DNA of 47,259 nucleotides from Parabacteroides acidifaciens (GCF_003363715.1 NZ_QREV01000040.1:1-47259); one strand, 5' to 3'. Shown: positions 8,860-18,406, counted from the stretch's first letter. The notes: generated by a model not told the origin, from the letters alone. Numbers and translations: made by a program.

Positions 8860-8867
8860 TATATTTG
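8860..8867 (+). promoter_or_regulatory. -7 box TATATTTG of the Rel/SpoT gene
   Basis: This is a perfect TAnnTTTG box. It overlaps a TTG triplet at 8865 that an automatic caller might take as the start. With transcription beginning around 8874, the real start must be downstream at 8904. No clear -33 box was seen. Confidence 0.55.
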
Positions 8868-8903
8868 CCTAATACACGTTTTAAATACGGAAGGGCATTC
8901 AAT

Positions 8904-11204
8904 ATGAGCGACATAAATAATACAAAAGACACAACGGAAATGCTGCCTGCGCAGGAGGTTAAACCTGTCCTCTCGCCGGACGAGCAGATGATACAGGACG
9001 GCTTTGACGAGCTGTTGCAGGATTATCTAAAATCAAACCATCGACGCAAGGTGGAACGTATTACCAAGGCGTTCAACTTTGCGAACCAGGCGCATGCAGG
9101 TGTGAAACGCCGTTCGGGTGAGCCTTACATCATGCACCCGATAGCGGTGGCGCGTGTCGTTTGCCGCGAGATGGGATTGGGGTCGACATCTATCTGTTCG
9201 GCTTTGTTGCACGATGTTGTGGAAGATACCGAATATACGGTTGAGGATATTAAGGACATGTTCGGCGAGAAGATCGCCCAGATCGTGGACGGTCTGACGA
9301 AGATATCCGGCGGTATCTTTGGAGAACAGGCTTCGGCACAGGCGGAGAACTTCCGGAAGTTGCTGCTGACCATGAGCGACGATATCCGGGTGATCCTGAT
9401 CAAGATAGCCGACCGCCTCCATAATATGCGTACATTGGGCTCCATGTTGCCCGCGAAGCAGTTTAAGATTGCCGGTGAAACGCTTTACCTCTACGCTCCC
9501 TTAGCGCACCGTCTGGGGCTTTTTACCATTAAAACGGAACTGGAAGACCTGAGCTTCAAATACGAACATCCGCAGGAATATGCCTTTATCAACTTGAAAC
9601 TGAAATCGACCGAGGCTGCCCGTAACACCTTGTTCGAGCATTTTGCCGTGCCGGTGGACAAGAAGTTGAAGGAGATGGGGTTAGACTATGAGATGCGCGC
9701 CCGTGTTAAGTCCGCCTATTCCATCTGGAACAAGATGGACAGTAAAGGCGTCAGCTTTGAGGATATCTACGATATATACGCTGTCCGCATTATCTTCGAC
9801 CCGCTGCCGGGAGTGGATGAGAAAAACCAGTGCTGGGACATCTACTCCGCTATCACCGATATTTACCGTATCCGTCCCGACCGTATCCGCGACTGGGTGA
9901 GCCGTCCGAAAGCAAACGGTTATCAGGCGTTGCACCTGACCGTGATGGGACCCGACGGACAGTGGGTGGAGATACAGATCCGCAGCCGCCGTATGGACGA
10001 GATTGCCGAGAAAGGTTTTGCCGCCCATTGGAAATATAAAGAGCATAATGTGGAAGAAGATACGGAGCTCGATAAATGGTTGCAGACCATTACCGAGATT
10101 CTGGAAAGCCCGGACCCGAATGCGCTCGACTTCTTAGACACGATCAAACTGAATCTTTTCACCTCTGAAATATTTGTCTTTACCCCGAAAGGCGATATCA
10201 AGACGTTGCCGCAGGGAGCGACGGCACTCGACTTTGCCTATGCCCTCCACTCGGATATCGGTAATAAATGTATCGGGGCGAAAGTGAACCACCGGCTGGT
10301 TCCGTTAAGCCATCAGTTGGCAAGCGGCGACCAGGTGGAGGTCCTGACTTCCCGTTCGCAGACCCCGCAGCCGGAATGGTTGAACTTCGTGACGACAGCC
10401 AGGGCGCGTGCCCGCATCGACGGTATCCTGAAGAAGGGCCGTAAGGAAGCGGCAAAAGAAGGGGAGCTCAAGGTGATCGAAGCCCTTAAACGCAGCGCGC
10501 TGGAGGTCAATACGTCCAATCTGGATAAGCTCTGTATGTATTACGGTTTCTCCAAGCGTGAAGAGTTCTTCTATTCCGTGGAGAAAGGGGAGGTTATCTT
10601 GCCGGAGAACCTCGGCAAGCTGTTGAAGGAGAAAACGGACAACGTCTTGTTCAAGTATGTGAAGCAGGCGCTCCGTGTCGCCACAAAAGCGACTACCGGC
10701 AAGAAGGAGGAAGACGAAAAAGAGCAACCGAAGGAAAAGCCGAAATATGATAAGAAGAAACCTTATATCCTGAAGGAGGAGGCTTTCGAACGCAATTATG
10801 TGATAGCCGACTGTTGCAAACCGATTCCGGGAGATGAGTCCTTAGGCTTTATCAACGACGACGGCAATGTGGTGGTCCACAAACGTTCCTGCCCGATCGC
10901 CATGCGCCTGAAAAGCAGCTTTGGCGAACGCATCCTGAACACGGAATGGAGCAGCCATCACTCCTCATTCGAGGCGACGCTCGAGATCAAGGGCATCGAT
11001 TCGATGGGAGTGCTCAATACGATCACCCGTACGATCTCCGATGATTTCAATGTCAACATCATCCGTTTATTGATAGAGGCCAAAGACGGTGTGTTCGAAG
11101 GGAAGGTGAAGATGAAGGTGCACGATGTGGAGGATATCCAGCGGATGTGCGTCACCCTTTCAAAGATAAAGAACATCAAGTCCGTTGCCCGTGTAGCGGA
11201 TTGA
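8904..11204 (+). CDS. RelA/SpoT-family (p)ppGpp synthetase/hydrolase
   Basis: From the ATG at 8904 (MSDINNTKDT) the product is 766 residues. A longer reading from TTG 8865 would overlap the promoter. In order it has: an HD hydrolase domain with LLHDVVEDTEYT (His103-Asp104) and the Rel region IKIADRLHNMRTL; a synthetase domain with DIYDIYAVRIIF and SRPKANGYQALHLTV; a TGS domain (FTPKGDIKTLPQGATALDFA); a zinc-finger-like region with DCCKPIPGD; and a C-terminal ACT domain. The intact HD residues suggest a bifunctional enzyme that makes and degrades the stringent-response alarmone. It is probably transcribed separately from mltD. Confidence 0.96.
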   Translation: MSDINNTKDTTEMLPAQEVKPVLSPDEQMIQDGFDELLQDYLKSNHRRKVERITKAFNFANQAHAGVKRRSGEPYIMHPIAVARVVCREMGLGSTSICSALLHDVVEDTEYTVEDIKDMFGEKIAQIVDGLTKISGGIFGEQASAQAENFRKLLLTMSDDIRVILIKIADRLHNMRTLGSMLPAKQFKIAGETLYLYAPLAHRLGLFTIKTELEDLSFKYEHPQEYAFINLKLKSTEAARNTLFEHFAVPVDKKLKEMGLDYEMRARVKSAYSIWNKMDSKGVSFEDIYDIYAVRIIFDPLPGVDEKNQCWDIYSAITDIYRIRPDRIRDWVSRPKANGYQALHLTVMGPDGQWVEIQIRSRRMDEIAEKGFAAHWKYKEHNVEEDTELDKWLQTITEILESPDPNALDFLDTIKLNLFTSEIFVFTPKGDIKTLPQGATALDFAYALHSDIGNKCIGAKVNHRLVPLSHQLASGDQVEVLTSRSQTPQPEWLNFVTTARARARIDGILKKGRKEAAKEGELKVIEALKRSALEVNTSNLDKLCMYYGFSKREEFFYSVEKGEVILPENLGKLLKEKTDNVLFKYVKQALRVATKATTGKKEEDEKEQPKEKPKYDKKKPYILKEEAFERNYVIADCCKPIPGDESLGFINDDGNVVVHKRSCPIAMRLKSSFGERILNTEWSSHHSSFEATLEIKGIDSMGVLNTITRTISDDFNVNIIRLLIEAKDGVFEGKVKMKVHDVEDIQRMCVTLSKIKNIKSVARVAD

Positions 11205-11208
11205 GCTA

Positions 11209-12162
11209 TCAGGCAATGGAGATCAGATAAGCCGTATAGCCGATGTAGCAGGCAATCATCACAATCCCTTCGATCCGTGTAATCGTCCGTTTCTTGAAGA
11301 ACCATCCGAAGATGTAAAGCAATACGCACGAACCGGTCAGCACGCCGAGGTCCAGATTTGTAATGCCCTGTATATTGAGCGGACTAATAGTCGCGCTGCA
11401 TCCTAAGACGAAGAATATATTGAAAAGGTTGGAACCGATTACGTTTCCGATAGCCATTTCCGGATTCTTCTTTAGGGCGGCAACAACCGAGGTTGCCAAT
11501 TCCGGCAGCGAAGTCCCTCCGGCAACCAGTGTCAGACCGATAATAGATTCGCTGATACCTAAGCTGCGGGCGATTTCCGAGGCTCCGCTGACAAAGAATT
11601 GTCCGCCGTAGACCAATCCGGCCAGACCGCCGGCAATGAACAGGACGGACTTCCAGACAGGCATATCCTTGATTTCCGATTCGCCTTCGCTACTGCCGTT
11701 GTGGGCGATGGCAAACGTATATCCTAAGAAGATAAGGAAAAAGCATAGCAGGAGCATACCGTCGCTGCTGCTGATCGTATTGGTCGCCGCTTTGTTGATC
11801 AGCACATCGTTTGCGCAGATGAACAAGACGACGGAGGCCAGTATGCAAAGCGGGATTTCCTTGCTTAACGTACCTTTGGTTACACTGATCGGGACGATAG
11901 CGGCCGTGCAGCCTACGATCATCAACGTATTGAAGATATTGCTTCCGACAACATTCCCGATCGCCATGTCCGCGCTACCTTTCAGCGCTGAAACGACACT
12001 GACAGTCAACTCCGGGGCGGATGTCCCGAAAGCTACGATTGTCAACCCGATCACCAAGCTGGAGATATGAAAGCGTTTGGCAATCGAGGCAGCCCCGTCG
12101 GTCAGTGCGTTTGCACCGACCAGGATAAGGAGCAATCCTCCGATCAAAAGGACGATATTCAT
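11209..12162 (-). CDS. CaxA/YrbG-type Ca2+/Na+ (or H+) antiporter
   Basis: This 317-residue membrane protein has two homologous halves. Each carries the cation-exchanger alpha repeat: FGTSAPELTVSVVSALKG followed by AIGNVVGSNIFN, and GGTSLPELATSVVAALKK followed by AIGNVIGSNLFN. About ten hydrophobic helices are visible. It exchanges cations across the inner membrane, but the exact ions cannot be read from sequence. Its ATG overlaps the stop of the DUF3127 gene (ATGA), so the two are translationally coupled. It ends 4 bases from the convergent end of the Rel gene. Confidence 0.95.
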   Translation of the reverse strand: MNIVLLIGGLLLILVGANALTDGAASIAKRFHISSLVIGLTIVAFGTSAPELTVSVVSALKGSADMAIGNVVGSNIFNTLMIVGCTAAIVPISVTKGTLSKEIPLCILASVVLFICANDVLINKAATNTISSSDGMLLLCFFLIFLGYTFAIAHNGSSEGESEIKDMPVWKSVLFIAGGLAGLVYGGQFFVSGASEIARSLGISESIIGLTLVAGGTSLPELATSVVAALKKNPEMAIGNVIGSNLFNIFFVLGCSATISPLNIQGITNLDLGVLTGSCVLLYIFGWFFKKRTITRIEGIVMIACYIGYTAYLISIA

Positions 12163-12557
12163 CAGAATGGCAGGTCGTCGATCGGGTTTGCAGGGCCAAA
12201 GTCGGGAGCGGCTGATACGGCAGGAGCGGAGGCCGGTACAACGTTTTCCGGAGTCATGGCACCCGGTGCTGATTGAGGTGCGGCGGCCATCGGGCGTTCA
12301 ACTTTCCAGGCACTGATGTTTGTAAACCAACGTCCCTGATATTCGCGGCTGTCTATGTCGAAAGAAACTGTAAGTTCTTCTCCGGGCTGTATGGCTGCCT
12401 GCTCGATGCGGTCTGCACCGAAGATCTGGAAGCATACTTTCTTGGGGTATTGGTCATGTGTTTCCAGGACATACTCCTGCTTTTTCCACTCGTTTCCACT
12501 TTTACTGATACCGCCTTGGACAGGCAGTACGGCGATGATTCTTCCCGTAATTTCCAT
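12162..12557 (-). CDS. DUF3127 single-stranded-DNA-binding-like (OB-fold) protein
   Basis: The 131-residue product starts MEITGRIIAVLPVQGG. Upstream in-frame codons would run over the promoter box. The N-terminal 85 residues have the DUF3127 pattern (EWKKQEYVLETHDQYPKKVC, then GRWFTNISAWKVE), with an OB-like beta layout. An Ala/Pro-rich flexible tail ends in the acidic-aromatic PIDDLPF. Such a tip is typical of SSB proteins (DDDIPF), where it recruits partners. The SSB-like role is an inference from that tip. It is co-transcribed with the antiporter gene. Confidence 0.88.
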   Translation of the reverse strand: MEITGRIIAVLPVQGGISKSGNEWKKQEYVLETHDQYPKKVCFQIFGADRIEQAAIQPGEELTVSFDIDSREYQGRWFTNISAWKVERPMAAAPQSAPGAMTPENVVPASAPAVSAAPDFGPANPIDDLPF

Positions 12558-12581
12558 GTTTATTGTTTTATTAAATTGCTG

Positions 12582-12589
12582 CGAAGGTA
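12582..12589 (-). promoter_or_regulatory. -7-like box TACCTTCG for the DUF3127-antiporter operon
   Basis: One mismatch to TAnnTTTG, and the box is followed by the frequent GCAG. It ends 24 bases before the ATG at 12557, implying a short leader. Confidence 0.45.
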
Positions 12590-12643
12590 CGATTTTCCGG
12601 CATAACAAGCTAATTCTTTGAGTCTGTTTTTACCTGCAGGAGG

Positions 12644-13000
12644 CTATTTGGGAGTGTCGAGAACCTCGAACGCATCCTTCATGGCGAGCAGCTCTTCCTT
12701 AATTTGTTTTAACCTGTTCACGATCTCTTCGTGGCGGATGGTTGTGTCCGGGTTTTCTTTCAGTTTTTGTCGCGCTCCCGCCAGTGTCATGCCGCGTTCT
12801 TTCACCAGGTGATAGACCAGGCGTATGGCGTCGATGTCTTCTTGGCGGTAGGAACGCGTTCCCTTGCCTGTCTTGCGCGGGCTGATCTGGTCGAATTCCT
12901 TTTCCCAGAAACGCAGTGTCGACTCGTTGACGTCGAACATCTGCGCCACCTCGCTGATGGAGAAATAGAGCTTTAGATTTTTATCTTTATTTAATACCAT
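12644..13000 (-). CDS. MerR-family transcriptional regulator
   Basis: The 118-residue product starts MVLNKDKNLKLYFSISEVAQ. A longer reading would use TTG. The winged helix-turn-helix is clear: YFSISEVAQMFDVNESTLRF, then WEKEF, RSYRQEDID and VKERGMTLAGARQKL. A short coiled-coil C-terminus follows. No conserved effector-binding cysteines are visible. It starts 15 bases after the end of the M23 peptidase gene on the same strand, so both are likely on one transcript. This MerR-M23 pairing is common in Bacteroidales. Confidence 0.93.
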   Translation of the reverse strand: MVLNKDKNLKLYFSISEVAQMFDVNESTLRFWEKEFDQISPRKTGKGTRSYRQEDIDAIRLVYHLVKERGMTLAGARQKLKENPDTTIRHEEIVNRLKQIKEELLAMKDAFEVLDTPK

Positions 13001-13015
13001 CCTATTAAACAATGT

Positions 13016-13999
13016 TTAATCCATAACCTGGCCGTGATTTTCGGCAATCTGTATCATGCGGTCGTATTCTTCCGGAGTGAGGTCCATGTAGTAGTACTTG
13101 GACGGGTTGTCGTGTTTGCCGCGAACGATCACCTCGTAATGGAGGTGCGGGCCGGTCGACTTTCCTGTGTTTCCTACTTCACCGATCACTTCCCCGCGTT
13201 TCACCTTCTGCCCGACACGTGCCCGGAACTTGCTCATGTGTCCGTAGAGTGTCTGGAAGCCGTGTCCGTGGTTGATCATCAGACAGTTCCCGTATCCCTG
13301 TTTCCAGGCGGCGAAGGTGACGACGCCGTCGCCGGTTGCATATATTTCCGTTCCCACTTTGGCGGAGAAGTCCATGCCGGAGTGGAAACGGGGTGTACGA
13401 TAGATCGGGTCGATGCGGACACCGTAACCGGATGCCGTACGTTTCAGGTCTTTATTCGAGATCGGCTGGATAGCCGGAATACATTTGCTTCGTTCCTCCT
13501 GGTTCTTGCCGAGTGTGATCAGCTCTTCCAGCGAATTGGACTGGACATAAAGCTGTTTGCTCAGCATATCCATCTTTTTGGTGGTCGCAACGACCAAGTC
13601 CGGATTGGACAGGCTCATCAACTGCTCGTACCGGTTCGAACCTCCGAAGCCGGATTTGCGGACGGATTCGGGAATGGATTCCGCCTGGAAGATGGCACGG
13701 TACAGGTTTTCATCACGCTGTTGTATATCGTCCAGCACTTCCAATGCATTGGTCAGGCGTAGCGAAAGCACCTCATACTGTGTCTGTAACAGCTTGTTTT
13801 CCTTCTTTAGAAGCGATTCGACGGGCGAGTCGAACGTGCGTGACAGGATATAGAAAATGCCTACACCAATCGCAATACCGATACTCAAATGTCGGAGTAC
13901 ACCGAAAAAACGGTCTTTGGCGGAGGGGTAAACACGTTCGTAACTGAGCGTGTTGGGGTTATATAAGTAATATGTTTTTCTGCTTTTAAATAGTTTCAT
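13016..13999 (-). CDS. M23 (LytM) family metallopeptidase, membrane anchored
   Basis: From ATG 13999 the product is 327 residues. A short cytoplasmic segment is followed by one transmembrane helix (HLSIGIAIGVGIFYILS, near residue 37), then a coiled-coil region. A LytM domain covers roughly residues 205-310, with the zinc ligands in HSGMDF and HLHYEV and the GYGNCLMINHGHG strand. The family cleaves peptide cross-links in peptidoglycan or acts as a divisome activator. Nothing in the active site is missing, so catalysis is likely. It is divergent from alaS and has a very good promoter of its own. Confidence 0.94.
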   Translation of the reverse strand: MKLFKSRKTYYLYNPNTLSYERVYPSAKDRFFGVLRHLSIGIAIGVGIFYILSRTFDSPVESLLKKENKLLQTQYEVLSLRLTNALEVLDDIQQRDENLYRAIFQAESIPESVRKSGFGGSNRYEQLMSLSNPDLVVATTKKMDMLSKQLYVQSNSLEELITLGKNQEERSKCIPAIQPISNKDLKRTASGYGVRIDPIYRTPRFHSGMDFSAKVGTEIYATGDGVVTFAAWKQGYGNCLMINHGHGFQTLYGHMSKFRARVGQKVKRGEVIGEVGNTGKSTGPHLHYEVIVRGKHDNPSKYYYMDLTPEEYDRMIQIAENHGQVMD

Positions 14000-14025
14000 C
14001 AAATATTTTCTTGCTTGGATACGTG

Positions 14026-14056
14026 CAAAAATAATAATTTGCTGTACTTTTGCAAA
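14026..14056 (-). promoter_or_regulatory. Perfect Bacteroidetes promoter for the M23-MerR operon
   Basis: On the minus strand TTTG (14056-14053), 19 bases, then TATTTTTG (14033-14026). This matches the TTTG-N19-TAnnTTTG form exactly and serves as a reference for judging the invertible promoters. Confidence 0.8.
14045..14052 (+). promoter_or_regulatory. -7 box TACTTTTG of alaS
   Basis: A perfect TAnnTTTG box ending 44 bases before the alaS ATG. The -33 position is poor (CGTG at N19). It lies within the spacer of the divergent M23 promoter, so the two polymerase sites overlap and may compete. Confidence 0.55.
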
Positions 14057-14096
14057 TTGTTTTTCAGAATATTAACGAGACTATATAGAATAGATT

Positions 14097-16724
14097 ATGT
14101 TGACAGCAAAAGAAATCCGTGAATCATTTAAAGACTTCTTCGCTTCCAAGCAGCACCAGATTGTGCCTTCTGCTCCGATGGTAGTGAAGGGTGACCCTAC
14201 ATTGATGTTTACCAATGCAGGTATGAACCAGTTCAAAGATATAATCCTGGGGAACGTACCCCGTAAATATCCACGTGTCGCGGATTCACAAAAGTGTCTT
14301 CGCGTAAGCGGCAAGCATAACGACCTGGAAGAGGTGGGACACGATACGTATCACCACACCATGTTCGAGATGTTGGGTAACTGGTCGTTCGGTGATTACT
14401 TCAAGCAGGAAGCGATCAACTGGGCATGGGAATACCTGGTAGACGTGTTGAAGCTGAACCCCGACCGCCTGTATGCAACCGTATTCGAAGGAAGCCCTGC
14501 CGAAGGTCTTTCGCGCGATGACGAAGCAGCCGGATATTGGGAACAATACCTGCCGGCAGACCATATCATCAATGGTAACAAACACGATAACTTCTGGGAA
14601 ATGGGCGATACGGGTCCTTGCGGTCCCTGCTCAGAAATCCATATCGACCTCCGTACGGACGAAGAACGTGCCGCTGTCCCCGGTCAGGAGATGGTGAACA
14701 AAGATCATCCGCAGGTAATCGAAATCTGGAACCTTGTGTTCATGCAATATAACCGCAAGGCCGACGGCTCCCTGGAACCGCTGCCTGCCCGTGTAATCGA
14801 TACCGGTATGGGATTCGAACGTCTGTGTATGGCTTTGCAGGGAAAAACGTCCAACTACGATACGGATGTTTTCCAGCCGATCATCAAAGTGATTGCCGGT
14901 ATGGCCGGTACGACTTATGGCAAGGATAAACAACAGGATGTGGCTATGCGTGTGATCGCCGACCATATCCGTACGATCGCTTTCGCGATTACCGACGGCC
15001 AGTTGCCATCCAATGCCAAGGCCGGTTATGTGATCCGCCGAATCTTGCGCCGTGCCGTTCGTTACGGCTATACGTTCCTGGATCGCAAAGAATCCTTTAT
15101 GTATAAGCTGCTGCCGGTGCTGATCGAAACGATGGGCGATGCCTATCCCGAACTGATCGCACAGAAGTCACTGATCGAAAAGGTGATCAAGGAAGAAGAA
15201 GAATCGTTCCTCCGTACGCTGGAAACCGGTATCCGTTTGCTGGATAAGAAGATGGAAGAAACGAAGGCTGCCGGTAAGACCGTGATCAGCGGTGTGGACG
15301 CCTTTACTTTATATGACACATACGGATTCCCGTTGGATTTGACTGAACTGATCCTGCGCGAAAACGGTATGGAAGCCAATATCGATGAGTTTAACGTCGA
15401 AATGCAAAAGCAGAAAGATCGTGCCCGCAATGCTGCCGCGATCGAAACAGGCGACTGGGTGGTGCTGAAAGAAGGCGAATGCAAGTTTGTGGGTTACGAC
15501 CTGTTCGAATGTGATGCCGAAATCATGCGTTACCGCCAGATCAAGCAGAAGAATAAGGTATTATATCAGATCGTTCTGGACCAGACTCCTTTCTATGCGG
15601 AAATGGGTGGACAGGTCGGCGATACCGGTTGGCTGATTGCCGACGGCGAAACGGTCGACGTGGTTGACACGAAGCGTGAGAATAACCTCCCGGTTCATCT
15701 GGTGGCTAAATTGCCGAAAGATGTAACCGCTACTTTCACAGCTAAGATCAACGAAAAGAAACGTATCCAGTGCGAGTGCAACCACTCCGCCACTCACCTG
15801 TTGCACGAGGCTTTGCGCGAAGTGCTGGGGACACATGTCGAACAGAAAGGTTCTTACGTTTCTCCCGACTCGCTGCGTTTCGACTTCTCTCACTTCCAGA
15901 AAGTGACGGACGAAGAAATTCGCCAGGTAGAAAAGTTAGTGAGCGAAAAGATCCGTGCCGACTTCCCGTTGGAAGAACATCGCAATATGCCGATCGCTGA
16001 GGCGAAAAAACTGGGTGCGATGGCGTTGTTCGGAGAAAAGTATGGTGATGAGGTTCGTGTGGTTAAGTATGGCAGCTCTATCGAATTGTGCGGTGGTACG
16101 CATATTCCGGCAACCGGTATGATCGGTTCCCTGCGTGTGATCGCCGAAAGCTCTATCGCAGCCGGTGTCCGCCGTATCGAGGCTGTTACGGCCGAAGGAG
16201 CTGAGAACTATACTTTCATGTTGCAGGATTCCCTCCGTGAACTGCGCGCCATGTTCAACAATGTTCCGAACCTGGCACAGACCATCCGGAAATCCATTGA
16301 AGAAAATGCCGAACTGAAAAAGCAGGTAAGCGATTACGTGAAAGAGAAAGTTCAGCAGTTGAAGAAGGAATTGATTGCAAAGGCGGTTGAACGTCACGGT
16401 GTGAAACTGATCGTCTTCCGTGGTGAAGCCAGTGTGGAAGCAATCAAAGACCTGGCTTTCCAGATTAAGGGAGAAAGCAATACGGATGAAAAAGTATTCT
16501 TCGTGGCCGGAATCAAAGACGCTGATAAGTGCGCATTGACGGTTATGTTGAGCGATCCGTTGGTAGCGGAAGGCCTGAATGCCGGTAAACTGGTGAAAGA
16601 CGCAGCCAAACTGATCCAAGGCGGCGGCGGTGGACAGCCTCACTTTGCAACTGCCGGCGGAAAGAATCCGGACGGCTTGGCACAGGCTATCGAGCATATC
16701 CTCGAAGCAGCCGGTTTGAAATAA
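14097..16724 (+). CDS. alaS: Alanine--tRNA ligase
   Basis: This 875-residue protein has a length and domain order typical of full AlaRS. The N-terminal class II catalytic core includes [11 protein letters not shown] and [15 protein letters not shown], and the tRNA-recognition region follows. The editing domain has its zinc ligands in [10 protein letters not shown] (about residue 561) and CGGTH (about 665). A C-Ala/DHHA1 region with [16 protein letters not shown] closes the protein. It charges tRNA-Ala and hydrolyses Ser- or Gly-tRNA-Ala. It stands alone between its own promoter and a strong terminator. Confidence 0.98.
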   Translation: MLTAKEIRESFKDFFASKQHQIVPSAPMVVKGDPTLMFTNAGMNQFKDIILGNVPRKYPRVADSQKCLRVSGKHNDLEEVGHDTYHHTMFEMLGNWSFGDYFKQEAINWAWEYLVDVLKLNPDRLYATVFEGSPAEGLSRDDEAAGYWEQYLPADHIINGNKHDNFWEMGDTGPCGPCSEIHIDLRTDEERAAVPGQEMVNKDHPQVIEIWNLVFMQYNRKADGSLEPLPARVIDTGMGFERLCMALQGKTSNYDTDVFQPIIKVIAGMAGTTYGKDKQQDVAMRVIADHIRTIAFAITDGQLPSNAKAGYVIRRILRRAVRYGYTFLDRKESFMYKLLPVLIETMGDAYPELIAQKSLIEKVIKEEEESFLRTLETGIRLLDKKMEETKAAGKTVISGVDAFTLYDTYGFPLDLTELILRENGMEANIDEFNVEMQKQKDRARNAAAIETGDWVVLKEGECKFVGYDLFECDAEIMRYRQIKQKNKVLYQIVLDQTPFYAEMGGQVGDTGWLIADGETVDVVDTKRENNLPVHLVAKLPKDVTATFTAKINEKKRIQCECNHSATHLLHEALREVLGTHVEQKGSYVSPDSLRFDFSHFQKVTDEEIRQVEKLVSEKIRADFPLEEHRNMPIAEAKKLGAMALFGEKYGDEVRVVKYGSSIELCGGTHIPATGMIGSLRVIAESSIAAGVRRIEAVTAEGAENYTFMLQDSLRELRAMFNNVPNLAQTIRKSIEENAELKKQVSDYVKEKVQQLKKELIAKAVERHGVKLIVFRGEASVEAIKDLAFQIKGESNTDEKVFFVAGIKDADKCALTVMLSDPLVAEGLNAGKLVKDAAKLIQGGGGGQPHFATAGGKNPDGLAQAIEHILEAAGLK

Positions 16725-16742
16725 AGAACTGAATAAATAGTT

Positions 16743-16786
16743 GTTTCCCCTGCATGGAATTTTTGTTTCATGCAGGGGAAACTTTT
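16743..16786 (+). terminator. Terminator of alaS
   Basis: GTTTCCCCTGCATG pairs with CATGCAGGGGAAAC (16743-16782), with more pairs inside the loop, and TTTTG follows. Its 3' arm begins a 26-base sequence that recurs near 23983. Confidence 0.8.
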
Positions 16787-16819
16787 GTTCCATGCCCATG
16801 GGATTTTCTTTTCCCCCGT

Positions 16820-16850
16820 TTTGATAATCGGATAACAAATAATACCTTTG
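16820..16850 (+). promoter_or_regulatory. Perfect promoter of aroB
   Basis: TTTG at 16820-16823, 19 bases, TACCTTTG at 16843-16850. It rules out the in-frame upstream ATG at 16754 as the aroB start and supports 16880. Confidence 0.8.
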
Positions 16851-16879
16851 CCGGAACGATATTAATTAATAAGGACATT

Positions 16880-17944
16880 ATGGCCGCTCAAAAAGTAGTA
16901 ATCAGCAAAGACCTCAAAGCCGATTTGCAGGCGTTCTTTGCTTCCCTGAGTTATGATAAGCTCTTTATCCTGACCGATACGAATACACAAGATAAATGTT
17001 TCCCGCTGGTAAAAGATATCCCTGCCTTTCAGAATGCCCCTGTCATTACCGTGCAGGCAGGCGATACGCATAAGGACATCGAACAGGTCGCTTCTATCTG
17101 GGCACGCCTCTCCAATGAAGGCGCTTCCCGCAATTCCCTGTTGGTCAACTTAGGAGGCGGCATGATTACCGATATGGGAGGTTTTGCCGGCGCAACTTTT
17201 AAACGGGGTTTGCGTACCGTCAATATCCCGACAACCCTGATGGCTTCTGTCGATGCAGCGGTGGGAGGGAAGACCGGTGTCAACTTCAACGGCTTGAAGA
17301 ATGAGGTCGGTTCGTTCTATCCTCCCGAATGCGTTTTTATCGATTGCGAGTTCCTGCGTACGTTGGACCGTGATAACTTGTTGTCCGGTTATGCAGAGAT
17401 GATCAAGCATGCGCTAATCAGTTCGATGGATATTTATGCGTCCGTGATGTTGTTCGATCTCGATGCGAAGATAGATTATGCTTTCCTGAATAAGATGGTG
17501 GCCCAGTCTGTCGCCGTGAAGGAACGCATTGTCGAGGAAGACCCGAAAGAACATGGTATCCGTAAGGCGCTTAACTTCGGCCATACGATCGGTCATGCCT
17601 ACGAAAGCCTGTCGTTCCGGAAGAACCGCCCTCTGCTGCACGGACATGCTGTCGCTGCTGGCATTGTGAGCGAATTATACCTCTCTTATAAGGTTTGCGG
17701 GTTCCCGATGGACAAACTGAGCCAGGTTGTCTATTACCTGAAGGAATATTATCCGGCTTTCGTCTTCGATTGCAATGATTATGACACCTTGTACGAGCTG
17801 ATGACGCACGATAAGAAAAACGAGGCGGGAATTATCAATTTCACCTTGCTTTCCCAAATCGGTGACGTTCAGATTAATCAGCAGGTAAGCAAGGAAAAAA
17901 TCCTCGAGTCACTGGATTTTTACCGTGAAAGCTTTGGCGGATAA
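16880..17944 (+). CDS. aroB: 3-dehydroquinate synthase
   Basis: From ATG 16880 (MAAQKVVISKDL) the product is 354 residues, normal for AroB. NAD-binding motifs are GGGMITDMGGFAGATFKRGL and TTLMASVDAAVGGKTGVNF. The metal ligands lie in SGYAEMIKHALI, NFGHTIGHAYE and LLHGHAVAAG. It converts DAHP to 3-dehydroquinate, step two of the shikimate pathway. The -33 box of the next tRNA gene lies inside its last codons. No other aro genes are nearby. Confidence 0.97.
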   Translation: MAAQKVVISKDLKADLQAFFASLSYDKLFILTDTNTQDKCFPLVKDIPAFQNAPVITVQAGDTHKDIEQVASIWARLSNEGASRNSLLVNLGGGMITDMGGFAGATFKRGLRTVNIPTTLMASVDAAVGGKTGVNFNGLKNEVGSFYPPECVFIDCEFLRTLDRDNLLSGYAEMIKHALISSMDIYASVMLFDLDAKIDYAFLNKMVAQSVAVKERIVEEDPKEHGIRKALNFGHTIGHAYESLSFRKNRPLLHGHAVAAGIVSELYLSYKVCGFPMDKLSQVVYYLKEYYPAFVFDCNDYDTLYELMTHDKKNEAGIINFTLLSQIGDVQINQQVSKEKILESLDFYRESFGG

Positions 17945-17963
17945 CGAAAAATATTTACCTTTG
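17933..17963 (+). promoter_or_regulatory. Perfect promoter of tRNA-Pro
   Basis: TTTG at 17933-17936, inside the end of aroB, then 19 bases and TACCTTTG at 17956-17963. Transcription would begin about 10 bases before the tRNA. Confidence 0.8.
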
Positions 17964-17979
17964 CAGCCGTAAAACAAAG

Positions 17980-18054
17980 CGGGGTGTAGCTCAGCCCGGT
18001 TAGAGTACGCGTCTGGGGGGCGTGTGGTCGGAAGTTCGAATCTTCTCACCCCGA
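17980..18054 (+). tRNA. tRNA-Pro (anticodon GGG)
   Basis: The acceptor strand CGGGGTG pairs with CACCCCG and discriminator A follows. The D arm is GCTC/GAGT, and the T loop TTCGAAT is standard. The seven-base anticodon loop is CTGGGGG, giving anticodon GGG, which reads CCC and CCU proline codons. The 3' CCA is not encoded. It is transcribed from its own promoter and terminated at 18072-18109. Confidence 0.93.
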
Positions 18055-18071
18055 CAATAGCTGAGTAAAGA

Positions 18072-18109
18072 AAAAAAGAGGCTTACAAGAAATTGTAGGC
18101 CTCTTTTTT
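18072..18109. terminator. Bidirectional terminator between tRNA-Pro and the HU gene
   Basis: AGAGGC-tt-ACAA pairs with TTGT-a-GGCCTCT. A-rich sequence lies on the left and a T run on the right, so it can end transcripts from both sides. Confidence 0.8.
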
Positions 18110-18116
18110 CATGTTG

Positions 18117-18395
18117 TTATTTGTCGTTCATTTGCTCCAACAGAAGGGGAGCACACTTAAAATGAATGATTGTCCTGGGAGACAGTTGTACGGTTGTTCC
18201 GTTTCTGGGATTCCGCGCCGGGCGGCTGGTTTGTAAACGTGGCTTGAATGAGCCAAAACCGTGCAGGCAGATTCTTTGCCCTTCTTTGGCTTCCTGAATA
18301 ATCAGTCTTTGCATTTCATCGATTGTTCGTCTTACGTCCTTCTTGTCTAAACCTGTCTTCTCTGACAGTGCGTTGATTAGCTGATTTCTGTTCAT
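18117..18395 (-). CDS. HU/IHF-family DNA-binding protein
   Basis: This 92-residue protein is the standard HU length. MNRNQLINALSEKTGLDKKD begins the helical dimer part. HGFGSFKPRL precedes the DNA-binding arm SRPARNPRNGTTVQL with its Arg-Asn-Pro tip. The ending IHFKCAPLLLEQMNDK departs somewhat from the usual VxFKPGKxLK. It lies 11 bases downstream of the AraC gene and is probably co-transcribed with it, suggesting an accessory nucleoid protein tied to that regulator. Confidence 0.95.
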   Translation of the reverse strand: MNRNQLINALSEKTGLDKKDVRRTIDEMQRLIIQEAKEGQRICLHGFGSFKPRLQTSRPARNPRNGTTVQLSPRTIIHFKCAPLLLEQMNDK

Positions 18396-18406
18396 GACCT
18401 TTGTTA

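Noticed and set aside
8865-8903. TTG at 8865 as start of the Rel/SpoT gene
   Set aside because: The triplet is part of the TATATTTG promoter box, so it would not be in the mRNA. ATG 8904 is used instead.
15936-16838. 300-codon open frame on the minus strand across alaS
   Set aside because: It is antisense to a certain gene, has no family features, and reflects codon bias of alaS. The same holds for long shadows across parB, the Rel gene, rpsA, the GH106 gene and purL.
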